Shown here: in pieces, positions 1 through 12,750 of the stretch
Layout: each line of letters begins with the position of its first letter
Numbering within the stretch: position 1 is the first letter of the stretch
Source: Eremophila alpestris peregrina
Lineage: Eukaryota > Chordata > Aves > Passeriformes > Alaudidae
NCBI GenBank assembly: GCA_009792885.1
Contig: WMCF01000025.1
Coordinates: 1,075,852-1,139,851 of the forward strand
Direction of reading: 5' to 3'
DNA: 64,000 nucleotides
Position numbers and translations under genes: made by a program
The notes under the pieces: model-generated
Told to the model about the DNA's origin: nothing
Databases searched by the model: none
What the model saw: only the letters and a program-made list of their open reading frames with translations

Positions 1-3000
1 GCACCAGCTCCCCACAGGACACACACACAGAGTCTCTTCAAGGCTCCTTGATCCCTACAAACCCTCCCACTGTCTGAACCATCAGCCCTGGGAAAGAAGG
101 AGTTGCCTTGCCCTCCACGTGGCAGCTGTTGCATTTGGGAGGGAACAAATGGACCTGGCAAGGTCCACTTGGGTGCTCCGTCTACTCCAGTGGGTCAAGT
201 TGGACGCTTTGCTACAGGGACAACACTAAAGTCTTAAAGAAACACTTAAAAGGACCCAGGCTGGAGCCCTGGCCTGTCCCAGTGTCAGACAAGGAACCTG
301 TGCTGTGGCTTGCAGGGTGCTTGTGTTGGCAGGGACCATGTAAATCCTCAAGGATAAAGGAGGTTGCAGGTTTGCAGCACAAGTCCCACACAGGAACAAA
401 AAATTAGCTTTTTTTCTGCAGGTTACAATCCTATTGTTCAAGAGAAGATTATAGTCCTCAGTCCCTTTGTGTACTCAGGCTATAGCTTTCAGAGCATTCT
501 CCTTGAGGAGAAGTAAAATTGTAACTGTAAAATTTACCCATCTAAGGGAAAACCTCAAGGATTAATGGCACAAAATGAGCTTTCTAGCACTTTTCATTTG
601 CATCACGATATATTCATGATTTAAAGTTCACAGCCATACAGAGAGCTGTGACAAGTGTCATGTCTGAGCGTGGCTGTGGTGCCACTGTCAGCCAAGATAG
701 TTTGCAGTGGTAAGGATATGGCCCTGTGTTTTGCATACATTTGTGTTATTTTTCACATGGAAGCTTCCTTTTATAAATATTTGCAGGTTCACACAAAATG
801 CACATAAAAATACACACACAGAAGCTAATGTGCAGACATCCATATGGGTAAATCTCCCAAATCCCCTGATCCTTTTAGAAAATCATCACTACACAGGAAC
901 AGTGTTTTCTGCACACTCAGTGATTATAAAATATCAGATTAATGTGCTGTGTACTTTATCTGTTACTGTGGGTTTAACAAATAGGTTATTTTCACCATTT
1001 TTGCTAAAACAACACAAACCCACTTTCTTCGAAGTCTGCATTTTTTACATTTGGAAGCAAACATCCCTTAAAAACAATCCTCTTTTGCAATAACATTATT
1101 TCATATCTTCTTACTCCTCAGTGAGATTAATTGCTCATGCAGCTGGCAGCATTTAGCTTTATGTTTGTATACCCAGTGATGTGGCCAGGTTTCATAATGC
1201 TGTGAATACCAAACCATAAAGCCCCTTCTCAAAAGCAAATTCATGAATGCGCTCATGCATACCTTTTTGAGTTATGAGGTGGCTGCAGATTTGGCAGTGC
1301 TGACTTGATGCAGTTTTGACAGGTTAGGTTAAAGGATTAAGTCTAGTCTGTCTTCACTTTGCCCTGGCTCTGACACACTCTAAAAAAAGTTGTAGGCTGG
1401 CTCTGTGCCTAGTATGACCTCTACATCTCCTCAGAGTGACAACACTTCCCTTTAAGGCTCTCCAAAGGTCAAGGCAGATAACTTGTTGAGTCTTCCAGAT
1501 ACTTTCTTATCTGTGGCTCTTCCTCCTAACCTCACACAGTGGAAGAAATATGCAAAACCTTGGAGGAAAACAAATCAGGCTTCATGAGGAATATCCAGCA
1601 CTATCCACCTTTTCTTTATTATAGAATCCTTAATTACAACAAACATCTGAGATCACAGGTTGCTAAAATCGGATACGCGTTCCATAAAAAGAGATCTCAG
1701 CCCATCTTCTTTTTGCCATGGCTAATTTGCAATTGAAAGAAACTTTCAAGCACTTAAAAAGAGAGAGCTGGGGAAATAATGATATGATGACAGAAGAGTA
1801 CACTTCTCCAAAAAAAAAAAAAAAAAGCCTGTGGTATTTGTTTGACAACTGTTCACCTTTGAGGAAAAAATAATGTGAACAAATATGGATGATAAGCTCA
1901 GCCCTTTATTCTGGCATTATGCCAAAGACTTTTACAGAGAAGTGTTGGTGTATGCAAGATTCGTAGAGGTTAATAGATTTTAAAAAACAGAATAACATCT
2001 GTTTTTCTCTATGATTTATCCATTTAATTTCATCTAGTATCGTGTTGTGTTTAAAAGCTTATGACTGACTGCCAAACATCATTTAGGAAGGAGAAAAAAA
2101 CCGCAGCAATCAGTTTTGATGTACAAGTTTAAATTACTAAAAAATTAAATAATCTTTCTATACACAGTGTTGTCACTTTATATTCTGATTACTAGAATGA
2201 GTATACTTTTGTCTTCAAGGGTCTTACTGAAATACTTTTGGTAGTCAGAGAACTATAAACAGGGCACATACATCTCTTGAGTATGATTCTTTAAGAGAAG
2301 CTAAAAACTTTAAGCTTCCTGCAGGTTTGGTTGCGAAGTGGAATTTTCTGTCTGTAAAATCATCCCAATAGCTCTTGTCTGATCACTCTGCCAGATTTTT
2401 AAATCTTTTTTGAGGAATAGATATCAGACTGCATTTTGGCAATGGTGTTGGTAACTTTGTGGACAGACAGCACACAGATCTCTTCCCCTGTTCCACAATT
2501 TCTTGTTTGTAAATCCACAGACTTACACTAATCCTCTTTGCTGTAGCACCAGATGAGAAAATATTTCCACTGAAAAAGTATTATTATCTTTCAAGACTCA
2601 GTGTTTCTCAAAGTTTTCTCTCCTTAATGTTAAATCTTCCATTTTTTTTTCAGTGTGGGGGCCTTATATTTGGTTATATTAATTTTTTTCCCTCAGTTTA
2701 TTAAACGATTAAGAGGATCGTGTACAGACAACCCAGCATCATTATTTTTTTACCACAGGTTTTGTTTTCGTGGCACCTGCAAACTTTATCAACAATTCTT
2801 TTATATTTCTTACATGTTTTTTTCAATGATTTATGGCTGCACTGGAGCAAGAACTGGTCTGTGTAAGAGCTCAGTGGAAGCATACTTGATTATGATACTC
2901 TGGTAATTACTCTGTTGGATATTTATCATTCACATATCACATATCATATTGTCTTACAATAGTGAGAAATTTGCATGGTATTATGTAAAAACTGTACAGA

Positions 3001-3844
3001 TATTCAGCCTGAGCAGAATAATGCCTTTCATGAGCTCATCATCTCTTAAGAAAGGAAATGAGGCCAGCAAGTTTTAAATGAAAAAAAAAAAGTCACCTGA
3101 AACGAATTGTAATCTCATCCTTTATTTTTCATATCAACTATCTTATTATTTTGATAAACTCCATGTCATCTTTACAGGTTTAGTCTAATGATCATTTTAA
3201 AGTACAAATTTACTTGCCATCCTTTAGAATTTCCCTGCCATTCTGAAATTTTAAAATATTACCAGGAACAATTTGAAAATTCTTGGGTTTAAATGATATA
3301 AATTCCTTTGTAAAAAGCCCTTGTGATAGATGTGTAACTTGTTTCTGAAGCTCATTTATTTCTAACAGTGCAAATGACTTTATGACCGGGTTTTTTTCCG
3401 TTACAGAGCACCTGAAGTAAGAAGTTATAAACCCAAATTAGAACACAGCTATAAGCCCAGCTACTGACGTATGGAGTCCCCTATATTGTTGTTTGAACCT
3501 ACAAATGCATGACCTCAAACTCAGGTCAGTTTGGGGCTGGGTTTCTGTCCCTTTACAGAAGAAGTGCAAGGAGAGGGACAAGGAAAAAATACCATGAGGT
3601 TCACCATCTGGGGTTTTGGTTGCTTTGTTTATTTCTTTAAGTATTGCCAAACACGATGGTTGCTTCATGGGCTGAAGGAATGTGAGGATAAGAAGGTGTC
3701 AGCTGGGCCAGGGGCTGGGACAAGAGTGCCCATCTTCCTGCAGTGCAGGGACACAAGTGTGCCCTGCTCCCAGCAGGTGTGAGATCCACACTGCTATGAC
3801 TTGCTCCTCAGCAAGGGGTGCAACCCAAAAAGCCCAACATCGGC
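1..3844. other. Intergenic, no gene recognised
   Basis: AT-rich sequence with only short, compositionally ordinary open frames on both strands, none resembling a known protein. It contains a poly-A run near 1809-1827. No RNA gene or repeat family was recognised. Confidence 0.6.
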
Positions 3845-3953
3845 ATGTTTAAATGCAAAGAGGGCAGATTTAGATTCGATATTAGGAAGAAATTCTCTGT
3901 GACCCTGGCACAAGTTGCTCTGAGAAGTGCTGGATACCCCATCCCTGGAATTG
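3845..3953 (+). mobile_element. CR1: CR1 LINE fragment, 3' portion
   Basis: The text from about 3845 (AAATGCAAAGAGGGCAGATT, then a GATATTAGGAAGAAATTCT stretch and TGGCACAAGTTGC, ending near CCATCCCTGGAA) matches the sense strand of the CR1 3' region. This is the segment after the reverse transcriptase that recurs in bird genomes. Only about 110 bp remain, with neither the reverse transcriptase nor the terminal octamer repeat. It is an old truncated fragment in plus orientation. The match is from memory of the CR1 consensus, so the ends are approximate. Confidence 0.75.
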
Positions 3954-6900
3954 TGTACTTTACTAAACAAGTACCAAGTACAGCAATGTGTGCAGACTGT
4001 CCTCACAGTGCAAAGCTCTTGCTTCCTTGAGTACATTTTGGAGTCACTACCAGCAGATACACGGATGTTTAGCAAAGTGCTGAGGCTCAATACCACAAAT
4101 TCTGCTTGTTAGTCTACACCCAAGAAGATTCAGAGCATGAGATTTAAATTTTCTTTCTAAACAGCCTACACATCCTTAAATCTAATTACCCTATGAACCT
4201 GAAAAACAGTTTTGTGAATTTAAGTACCCATCGATTATGATTCAAGAGTAGTTTTAAGCAGGCCAATTTCTACATGGAGTTATTATCCAGCATGGATTGC
4301 TGAGTGTAAAGAGGACAATGGTTCAACAAGGAATAAAAATGAATTTCATGTTTTAACATTAGAAAGAGTAAACAAGATCATGTATTAATTAAATAAAAGA
4401 CTAAACAGGACAAACCTTTGGAACAACAGACATAACATTTAAGAATAAAATCAACATGGCAGGGTAAAGGTCGGAGAAGATCAAGTAAGACGCTAATAGT
4501 TGTGCTTTTTCCATTTTCTTATCGATCAATATTATGTTTTTCCCAGTGAAAATGCAACAGCAGAGTTATTGCTGACCTTTTTCTCACCCTTCCATTGTGT
4601 ATAAAATCACAGCAAAATAACAAACAACTTCATAAGCTGCAGAATTTTTTGAGTCAAAAAGCCTATGTCCAAAAAATAATTGTTTAAATGATGTATAGTA
4701 AAAAAGTGCTCTTTCCATGGTAAGAAGAAATCCAGCTCTCTCCTAATTACACATGTGAAAAACTTTGTGCCAGCTTAAAAGTCAATAGGTACAAGTTTTT
4801 TTTTTGAAAATTCAGCAATAAACTTTGCCAACACTTTAAACAACTGACAGGTCAAACACACTGTCAGCAACAAGAATAGGAATTAAGTATATATTCCAAT
4901 AAGAACCAAGGACATATATATTTCATTTATTATAATGTGGGTTTTTTTCCTGATGTTTAATTCCTCCTTCTCACTTTAACGTAGCATGGATCAAAATTCT
5001 GTTTATTAACAATGATTACCCATATTGCCCTTTTAAAAACCCAGAATAAGCTTTTATAAGAACTTTACATTACTTACTAATAAGGACATGGATGGCTGCA
5101 GTGAGCAATTCAATCAGAAAATTGTGTGTTCTGTTCCAGCAAAATGACACTTTCCATTTTCTGCCTCTGCCACTGCCACCAGGAAGAATGACACAAAAAC
5201 TGAGGCAAAGAATAAGAGAAAGTGGGGGAAAAAAAGAGGAAGAAATAATTTACAGTGATTTAAGTTAATTCAGAGTGATACAGTGAGTTTTGTATCCTAT
5301 TTAATATTTTTATTTTGATAAGTTAAGATTAGGAACAGAATAAAAGTTTACATACAGTAAAACTGAACTGATTTATCATTGTGAGTGTCAGAAAAAACAC
5401 AGGGATATTATGACATACCATAAAGAAACACAAAGTTTCTTTCAAGTGAAAGAAGAAATGGTTATATTTTTCTTCTGTAAATAGTATTTGCAGATCCTGT
5501 AGATTAAAAAAAAAAGCTAATGTATTTATTGAAAAATATTTACAATTCTCCTTTAAAAAATAGGTACTGACAACACTATCAGAAGTTCAGAACTGCCTAG
5601 TAAAAAGTTTACTGTCATTTCCAATGTGCAGGTAGTGAAGGTACAATTTCTTTACATAAAAATTAGATAATCACAGGATTATCTACATACAAATGTAGCT
5701 TGATAAACCACACAGTCTGATGCTCAATGATACAGTAAGGATATGTTTTGCTGCAGAAGCTTATACATGCACTAGGTGTCCCTTTAGGTGACATAAAGGG
5801 TGTGGTGATTTTTGTAGACAAAGAAAGCCTCTCTCTGTTCATAAAAGTTATAGTTGCTTCCCTAATTAAAAGCCACCAAATAGAAGCATATAAGGTAATT
5901 TAAGAATACATTAAAATCTCAATATGACATGTCAGATTTCAAAATCTGAAAACAGAGGCTACAAAACAGTGAAGATATATCATATACACATAAAAATGCT
6001 TTGTGGGATATTAGAAACCTTGACAGCTATCACAGCTTTCTCTAGAACTGTGATATAGTTGAAATTTCCTCTGAAGCCATGACCTATAAAGATATGTGAT
6101 TATTGGAGAATCTCTGCCTTTGTTTGGACAAGCTGGTTGCAGCCAAACTTGTTTTTTCTGTAGGTACTTGAAAATGAAGCCTCACAGTATTCCATGAGTA
6201 TTTTCAAAACACAGATGGCAAATGCAGAGTCTCCAGATGCATTATTTATTACCGAGTCTCATAATTCATTTAATGATGTAATTGTTTTACAAGCCTGGGT
6301 CGTCATTTGTGAATATCTGAGTGTAGTGACATAGAAATTAACCTAATAAAATGCCACTATTGTGCTTTAATGTGCCACAGCAATTACTGTAGGCAGTACA
6401 CAGCTCTCCCTTGCTCTTCTCCGCTTTGTTATCCTTACCTTCTGCACTAAATTGAGACTAATGCTGCTTAAAGTTATAGAAAATACCATCCAACAAGAGC
6501 AAAGATGTTTTATTTTCTAACTATTAGCTCAGTCATTACATTTCCTCAAAACACTGGAAACCCACTGGAAATTCTCAAACTCTGGAACTCCAGACAGGTT
6601 CTAGCAAGAGCTGTGCAGAAAAGAAGACATCTGAATACACTAAAACACTGTGATGGAGACATGGGAACATGCAGAACCTTCCATACTACTTTTCTGCTGT
6701 TTCTTGCTGTACATTTACAGCTTCAACCCCACTTCTCCATATCTTTAACAATTGCTCGTACCCCACAACATGTAAAAGCTGAATTGAAAAGCATGTCACA
6801 ATTCTCTATCTTGTGAAACACTGGCTTTGAGCAGGACGTTACTGTAGGGTATTACTGTTTGGATTTTCAAATTCCCAAGGTAACATTGTCCCTCAGAAAG

Positions 6901-9900
6901 GCTGCAGTTTAGGGACACTCTTCCTGGAGTGCCATGGCTTTGGAATAAGCACACTTTACTTTCTACTGACCAAGGCACACAAGAAGGTATTTTCCATAGT
7001 GAGGAATTGCAATATTTCTATTGCAGAAGATCTTTGGGTGCCATAATACTGCATGGCTTGCAGCTCACTCTGCTTCTTCTATGCTGCAACTTCTCATGTC
7101 TTTTGAAGGGATTTTAGCTTTCATTCTTTCTTCTTCCTTCCCAATTTCCTCACGCAAGTCTCCTCTCTGTTCCTGATGCTCTTCTCATTCTGTTTGATTG
7201 TCTCTCAAGCTGTCATTGTTTCCATCCATTCTCCACCTTTTTTTTCCCTCAGCTTCCCTTAATTTTATCATGAATGTGGTGAAACGCCACTAACTGTAGA
7301 TGCATCTCCAACTTGTCACACATATTCCCTTATTCAAATTGCTGGATATCTCCCATAATTTTCTGTGGGGCTTGGACTGCAGAAGGTCTTTTTGGCAGTG
7401 GCTGTATTTTCCCAGCATGTTTAGGTGACACTGCAAATATTGTCTGCCTGGCTAAAGATGGACTGGAGCTCCTTTTCTTTCTGCCTGGAAAGAATCTTGG
7501 GAAGGCAACTGCATTTGAGGCCTGCATGAAAATAGAAGAACAGACAGTAAAAAAGATAAAATGTTCTTCTAAGTGGGAGAAAACATGAGTGAGGGAAAGT
7601 TATGTTGCAAGATATTTGAGAAACAGAACCTCAGTAGCAATAGCAAAGATGGGGGTTTGTCTGCTTCTGTGTTTTTTCAAGATGTGGCAGTTGGACCAGA
7701 AGTTTTGACAGGACATGAGCAGTGATCAAGGAACTGACCTGTGGTGACAGGACAGTGCAAGGCAGAGCATCACTAAGCCTGTGAAGCTTAGAGAGATAAG
7801 AGTTGACCCAGCTGGGAGAGACAATCTTACTTTGAATGCTAATTTCTCACCCTGCAGATTAATTAGAGGAGAAGGGGATATGAGGACTGTGTTGTTAAAA
7901 AGTCTTGGCCCTAACCAAACTATGAATTTGCTAAGTGGCACTATATTAGCTTTTCATATTTGCTCTTTTGTTTTTTGCTTTTGTGGGGTTTTTGCAGGTG
8001 TTTGTTATTTTTGTGTAATTTTATCGTTATGAGGGATTTTTAAAAAATATTTATGATTTTATATTTCATGAAACTCCCTGCACTGAACGGAGAAATGCCT
8101 GCCTATGAAGATCAGTAGGAGATTCAAATTCCTCAAATTCTGAAGAGAATAGGGCTTTAGTGGGACTGTGAGCCAAACATTTTATTTTGAAATGAATCTC
8201 TTAAAGTAGTTGAGAACTCCAGCTCTTTTCACTGCTGGTGGCTTCTGCCAGAAGAGCTAATGTTTGGAAGAGGCAAGTTACAAAATGCATTGTATATTTA
8301 AACCCTAAGAATAAAGAATAGGATCTATCTGGGGGAGGGAGGAAGGAAAAAAAATGTAAAAAAAGAAAAAGCATCTTACAAGAACAGAAAATGCAACGTG
8401 GCTGTTTGGGCAAGAAATCTAGCACAGTTGCTGTGAGCCCATCAATCAGTGGCTGAGATGAACCCATTTGTAAAAGTTAATAGAGCAAAGTATAATGAAA
8501 GACAAATTGGTGTTATTAGTCTAAAGTTTATGGTTCAATTAAACTAATAATATGCAGTAAAGCAAAAGGAATAATTAGAAACTATGATAAATATACATGG
8601 GATTGTAAAACTATGACAAAGCTTTTCATATTTTTTTCTTTTTGAATATAGTATCTTTTTGATAACTCTATACACAGTTGCCCTAGGGCATACAAGGAAA
8701 CTGCAACAGTAAGATTTAAAACAGATAATTAGTTGAAACCAAATAGTATTAAATATGCAAGATAAAATTTACAACAGAAATTATCCTGAGAGCTGAACCA
8801 ATTTGAGATTTTAAAAAATAAAAGGACATTTTAAATTCATTTCATGATATTACTTGTTTATCAGCTTTATAAATAGATACATTATAAATATTTTATCACT
8901 AAGCATTATTATTCTTTTCTCTGAACCCACTAATGTTTACAAAATACATACAATGAGCTGCTCTATCTACCATGAACCAAGCCTCCTATGTCCTCCCAAC
9001 TTCTCTTTGTGGAAATGCATAAAGTAAAAAGATCTTTCATCAAGAACTCAGCACTGTCCCTCCCCTCCTTGCAGGGTAACTTCAGGAAGATCAGGAAAAC
9101 TCCAACTTTCTTCTCCCCAGAAAACCAATGCGAGTTAGGAAGCCAGGCAAAGAGATTGGCTTACTGCTTAAAGTGGCTGCTGCCCTAACACTCCTCAGAA
9201 GCATCCAGAAAACTGATGTGATCCCTCCAAGCCTGTTGTCTCTACCAGGCTTTCAGCATGGCCCTGATAACGTGAGGGTGCAAGGCTCTGCTCTGCAAAG
9301 TGACCATCTCCTCTCTCAGGAGAACAATTGCTACTTACACCTTCAGCAGGAGGGCAGATGGGGTGCTACAGCCACAAGCACAAGGTGAGACTTAGATGGA
9401 GAGCATGAAACTGTATAAATACCAACCCAATCAATGTTACACCCAGCCTGTCAACCTTCAAACTTAACATGCAATTTGAAAATATCTCTATTTTTCAAAG
9501 TTTATTGGGATGCCAGCCAGGTACTTTGGTAACTGAAAGATGGGCGGGGAATTTGCATGAGGAGAATATCAAAGGCAAATTCTACAAAAGTAATCACAGT
9601 TTAAAAAAACCCCTACATTTAAGCTATATCTGACTCAATCTGCAGATGGTGAAACATCATTTCCAGTACAACACTGGAAAATGGCTGCAGAAGGAAAGTG
9701 GAAAAATAAGACAGTAAATGTTCCAGGTTCATAAGAGGACAGAGATCAGTTTTGAAATGTGGTGTGAGAGCTCCTGGGGGATTTTGGTAAGCAGACAAAA
9801 AAAAAAAAAAAGAATTTCAGTACAGAAAAGTAATTACATCAAGTAAAAAAGTCTCCAAAACCCAAAAACAAACCATTAATTCAAAATATTGTAATAAAAA

Positions 9901-11827
9901 AAACCAAGCAAGCCCAAACCTGTTCAACAAGATTTTTTTGTACCTTTTATAGGCTTTGAAAGGACCGTCATATCATCTTCTCAGGGAAGTTAAATTTCAT
10001 ACATCCTTAATCAATCAAATACCTTTTCTCAAGCCCCAGGGCTGTGACATTTCAGTCAATCAAAGGCAGAGGACAGCAGAGACCAAGACACTTCCAGGAT
10101 GGGAACCTGATTAGATGTGTAGGCAACAAAAGCTCTGTTACCTTCACAGCAAGGAAACAGTATTGTATTTCAAGAAATGCCATCTAGCTTCAGTAGGATC
10201 TCTGGATGTTTGTGTCAACAAGGTTGTAATCTCCTACTGTCAGACCTTTTTTCCACTATGAAATTCCTGTCACCAGTGATCAAGTTACATCTTGATCTTT
10301 CAAACAAGCTGAGCAAGATGAGCTCTGAAGGCCTCATACCACAGGGCTAGAATATTTTGATCTCCCATGGCAAATAGTTTGAAAGAGATTGTCCTGAAAA
10401 AAAGTCCCACAATGTTTCCCAAAAAATACCCTACATGAAAAAAATAAATTTCATGAAAATTGCTTTAGACTAGATATTTTTTACCACAGTTTAGCCTAGA
10501 AAGAGGCAAAAGGTTGAGAGTTTCTTACTTTTATTCAGCATTTCCATTTTCTTGCCTTTCAGTTGGATAAATTCATTCATTCAATTGAAACAACTTTATC
10601 CCTACCTATGTATTTTTTTAATGTTTGTTATTTGAAATTTTGTAACAAAGGTTAAGCAAAGGTATTTCACCCTATAAAGTAACACTTACCTGCTTTATAT
10701 AATTGCAATAATTGATTCAAATATTGTCTTACTGAAACTTCTAATTTCCACCTATGATTGATTACTTAAATACAAGAAAATGTTTGGGTATTTTCCCCCT
10801 TCCTATTAATTGAAAGACTTGCAAATTTGCAAAGAGTTTCCTACAATAATTTCAATTAGAACTGAGCAAATAGACTCCACCTAGCAATTCAGGAAATGTT
10901 TTATTATCTTCCTTCTTGCTAACTCTCTGGGGAAAGATTCTCAAATAAAACTGATGTGTTGTTAGTAAGAGTTGTTCTTCCCCTTCTTCCCTCACTCATA
11001 CAGCTTACAGATTACATCCCAGTCCTCTGGAATACTCAATGTTCAAAATTCAAAGTCTTTTGAATGTTCTCACTAATTTTCACAACTGGATCATAAAGCT
11101 GAATTGGTTGAACACAATGTCCAGTCAGGACTGGCACAACCAAAAACCTGATGGTGAGAAAACTTTAACCAGCTTTCCCCTCCCCATATCTTCAGCATTA
11201 GCACAGCAGCAGAGCTTAAGGAGCACATATTTGAGATGACACTTGTCATTCTTTCTAATACAAGGCAAACCACTTTTCATGCCAGCTTTGGTCTAAGTGG
11301 TGACGGTCACTTCAGACACCAACATGAAAAAGAAAAGGAAGTAAAAAATTAAAAGTGATTTCTTTGTCTGCTTATGCTGGGACAACACAGAAAATTGAGA
11401 CTTGACCATTCCCAGGATCACCTTTGTTGGAGAACCACTAAAAGTAGTGCAGAGGTAAAATAATGTGAGCCATAGACATGTGGGAAGTGGAAAACTGAGC
11501 CTGGAGAGAGGGAGTGACACAGTTTTTACTTCAGAAAGCACAGTCTGTGGTCTTCCTCTGAATTAATTTATTTTAATCAGGTTTTGATTCTGCCTTGGAA
11601 GTTCTCTTTCCTCTTCCCAAATTTCTTCTTGGGAGAACCCACACACTATTCCAAGATCAGGTCTGTGTTGCCTTTGTTAGGATAATTCAGCTATTAGAAA
11701 ATAAAACAGGAGAAGAGATTAAGTTTTCCTGTTGGCAACTATCAATTCCTTCAGAACTTTTGCAGAAAGCATTGCTGAATGGAGGGAAAAAGTGAGCTTT
11801 TATTTTCATTTGAGGGAGTAAACTTAC
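3954..11827. other. Intergenic, no gene recognised
   Basis: AT-rich with no convincing coding frame on either strand. There is a poly-A run near 9799-9812. About 6100-6330 is a non-repetitive patch with several ATTA/TAAT cores. It could be a conserved non-coding element, but that cannot be decided from one sequence. Confidence 0.5.
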
Positions 11828-11980
11828 AATGTTCTACCCCTTGCTCATCTGGGACAGCACAGGCACACCTGGATTGCTTGGAAACAACCTGAAAATCCAC
11901 AGGTATTTCATCCACATCTCTGGTTCTATTCCCACTGTCAGCCATAGCTAAGAAAGCTTCTGGGACTTCTTTGGGGAACT
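11828..11980 (-). other. Exon-like segment, gene unknown
   Basis: On the minus strand, CCTCTCAG at 11981-11988 could act as a 3' splice site and GTAAGT at 11827-11822 as a 5' splice site. Between them lie 153 nt open in one frame, coding 51 residues with mixed, protein-like composition (for example PKEVPEAFLAMADSGNRTRD). The segment would begin and end in phase 1. I do not recognise the protein, the pyrimidine tract is weak and no partner exon was found. Chance is the likelier explanation. Confidence 0.15.
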
Positions 11981-12602
11981 CTGAGAGGCCCAAAGTTTCC
12001 CTGTGCTACATGGAGTTCCTCCACCAAATTCGTGTGGGTCCCGTTCCACCTTCTGTTTTCTCTGCAAGGAAAGGACTCACTGATATTTGGAGAGATTTGG
12101 TGATGGCTTTTGGAGATCTCAGTGATGGCTTTTCCTCAGCTAGCAGGAAGCTTCCTGAATGCCAGGCTTTGGGGTATTCTGGAGCAAAACCAGCCTGAGC
12201 TCTTATTTGTAGAAGGGTTCAAAACTTGAATGGATCCATCAAATCTGGATTAAGACAGAGGTGTTGGTGTGAGTGTGACAGCACAGTTTTGCTGTCAGAG
12301 CACTTGGTGGGCAGAAAAGAACTCTTTGAGTATATTAAATGGCTGTTTAGTTATTTAAAACTTTTATTCAAGCAGAAGCTTTAAATCATGCCTTCTCTCT
12401 TCTTGCCAAGTGTCCCAACCCATTGATTCAGGAATATGCCCAGGTCATACACCATTTCCATCTGATCCAGCAGACACCTTTTTTTCACAACTCAAAGCAC
12501 CAGAACATAAATGGGAAGATATGGGATGCACCACCCATATCTTCAAAGGAGCATCCAGCCTCCTGCTGAGGGCCCTCAGGTGCCAACTTTGATTTTCTAC
12601 AG

Positions 12603-12750
12603 GCAGAGGAAGCGTGTCACACCAGATGCCCTAAAGATTCTGTCCCCAGTCACACCAAAGACTGTCAGAAACTCCAAGCTCGAACTAGATGAAAAGGAGT
12701 GTTTGATGGACAAAGAAAACAACAGTGCATTTCTACAGTCTGTCTCCTGA
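12603..12750 (+). other. Terminal-exon-like segment, gene unknown
   Basis: TTTGATTTTCTACAG ending at 12602 is a good 3' splice site. The frame behind it runs to TGA at 12748-12750. It encodes a short hydrophilic C-terminus with a basic start (RKRVTPDALK), two proline-directed S/T sites (LSPVTPK) and a KEN tripeptide. Such features occur in cell-cycle proteins, but I recognise no homologue and found no upstream exon. A chance frame or a decayed gene fragment remains possible. Confidence 0.15.
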
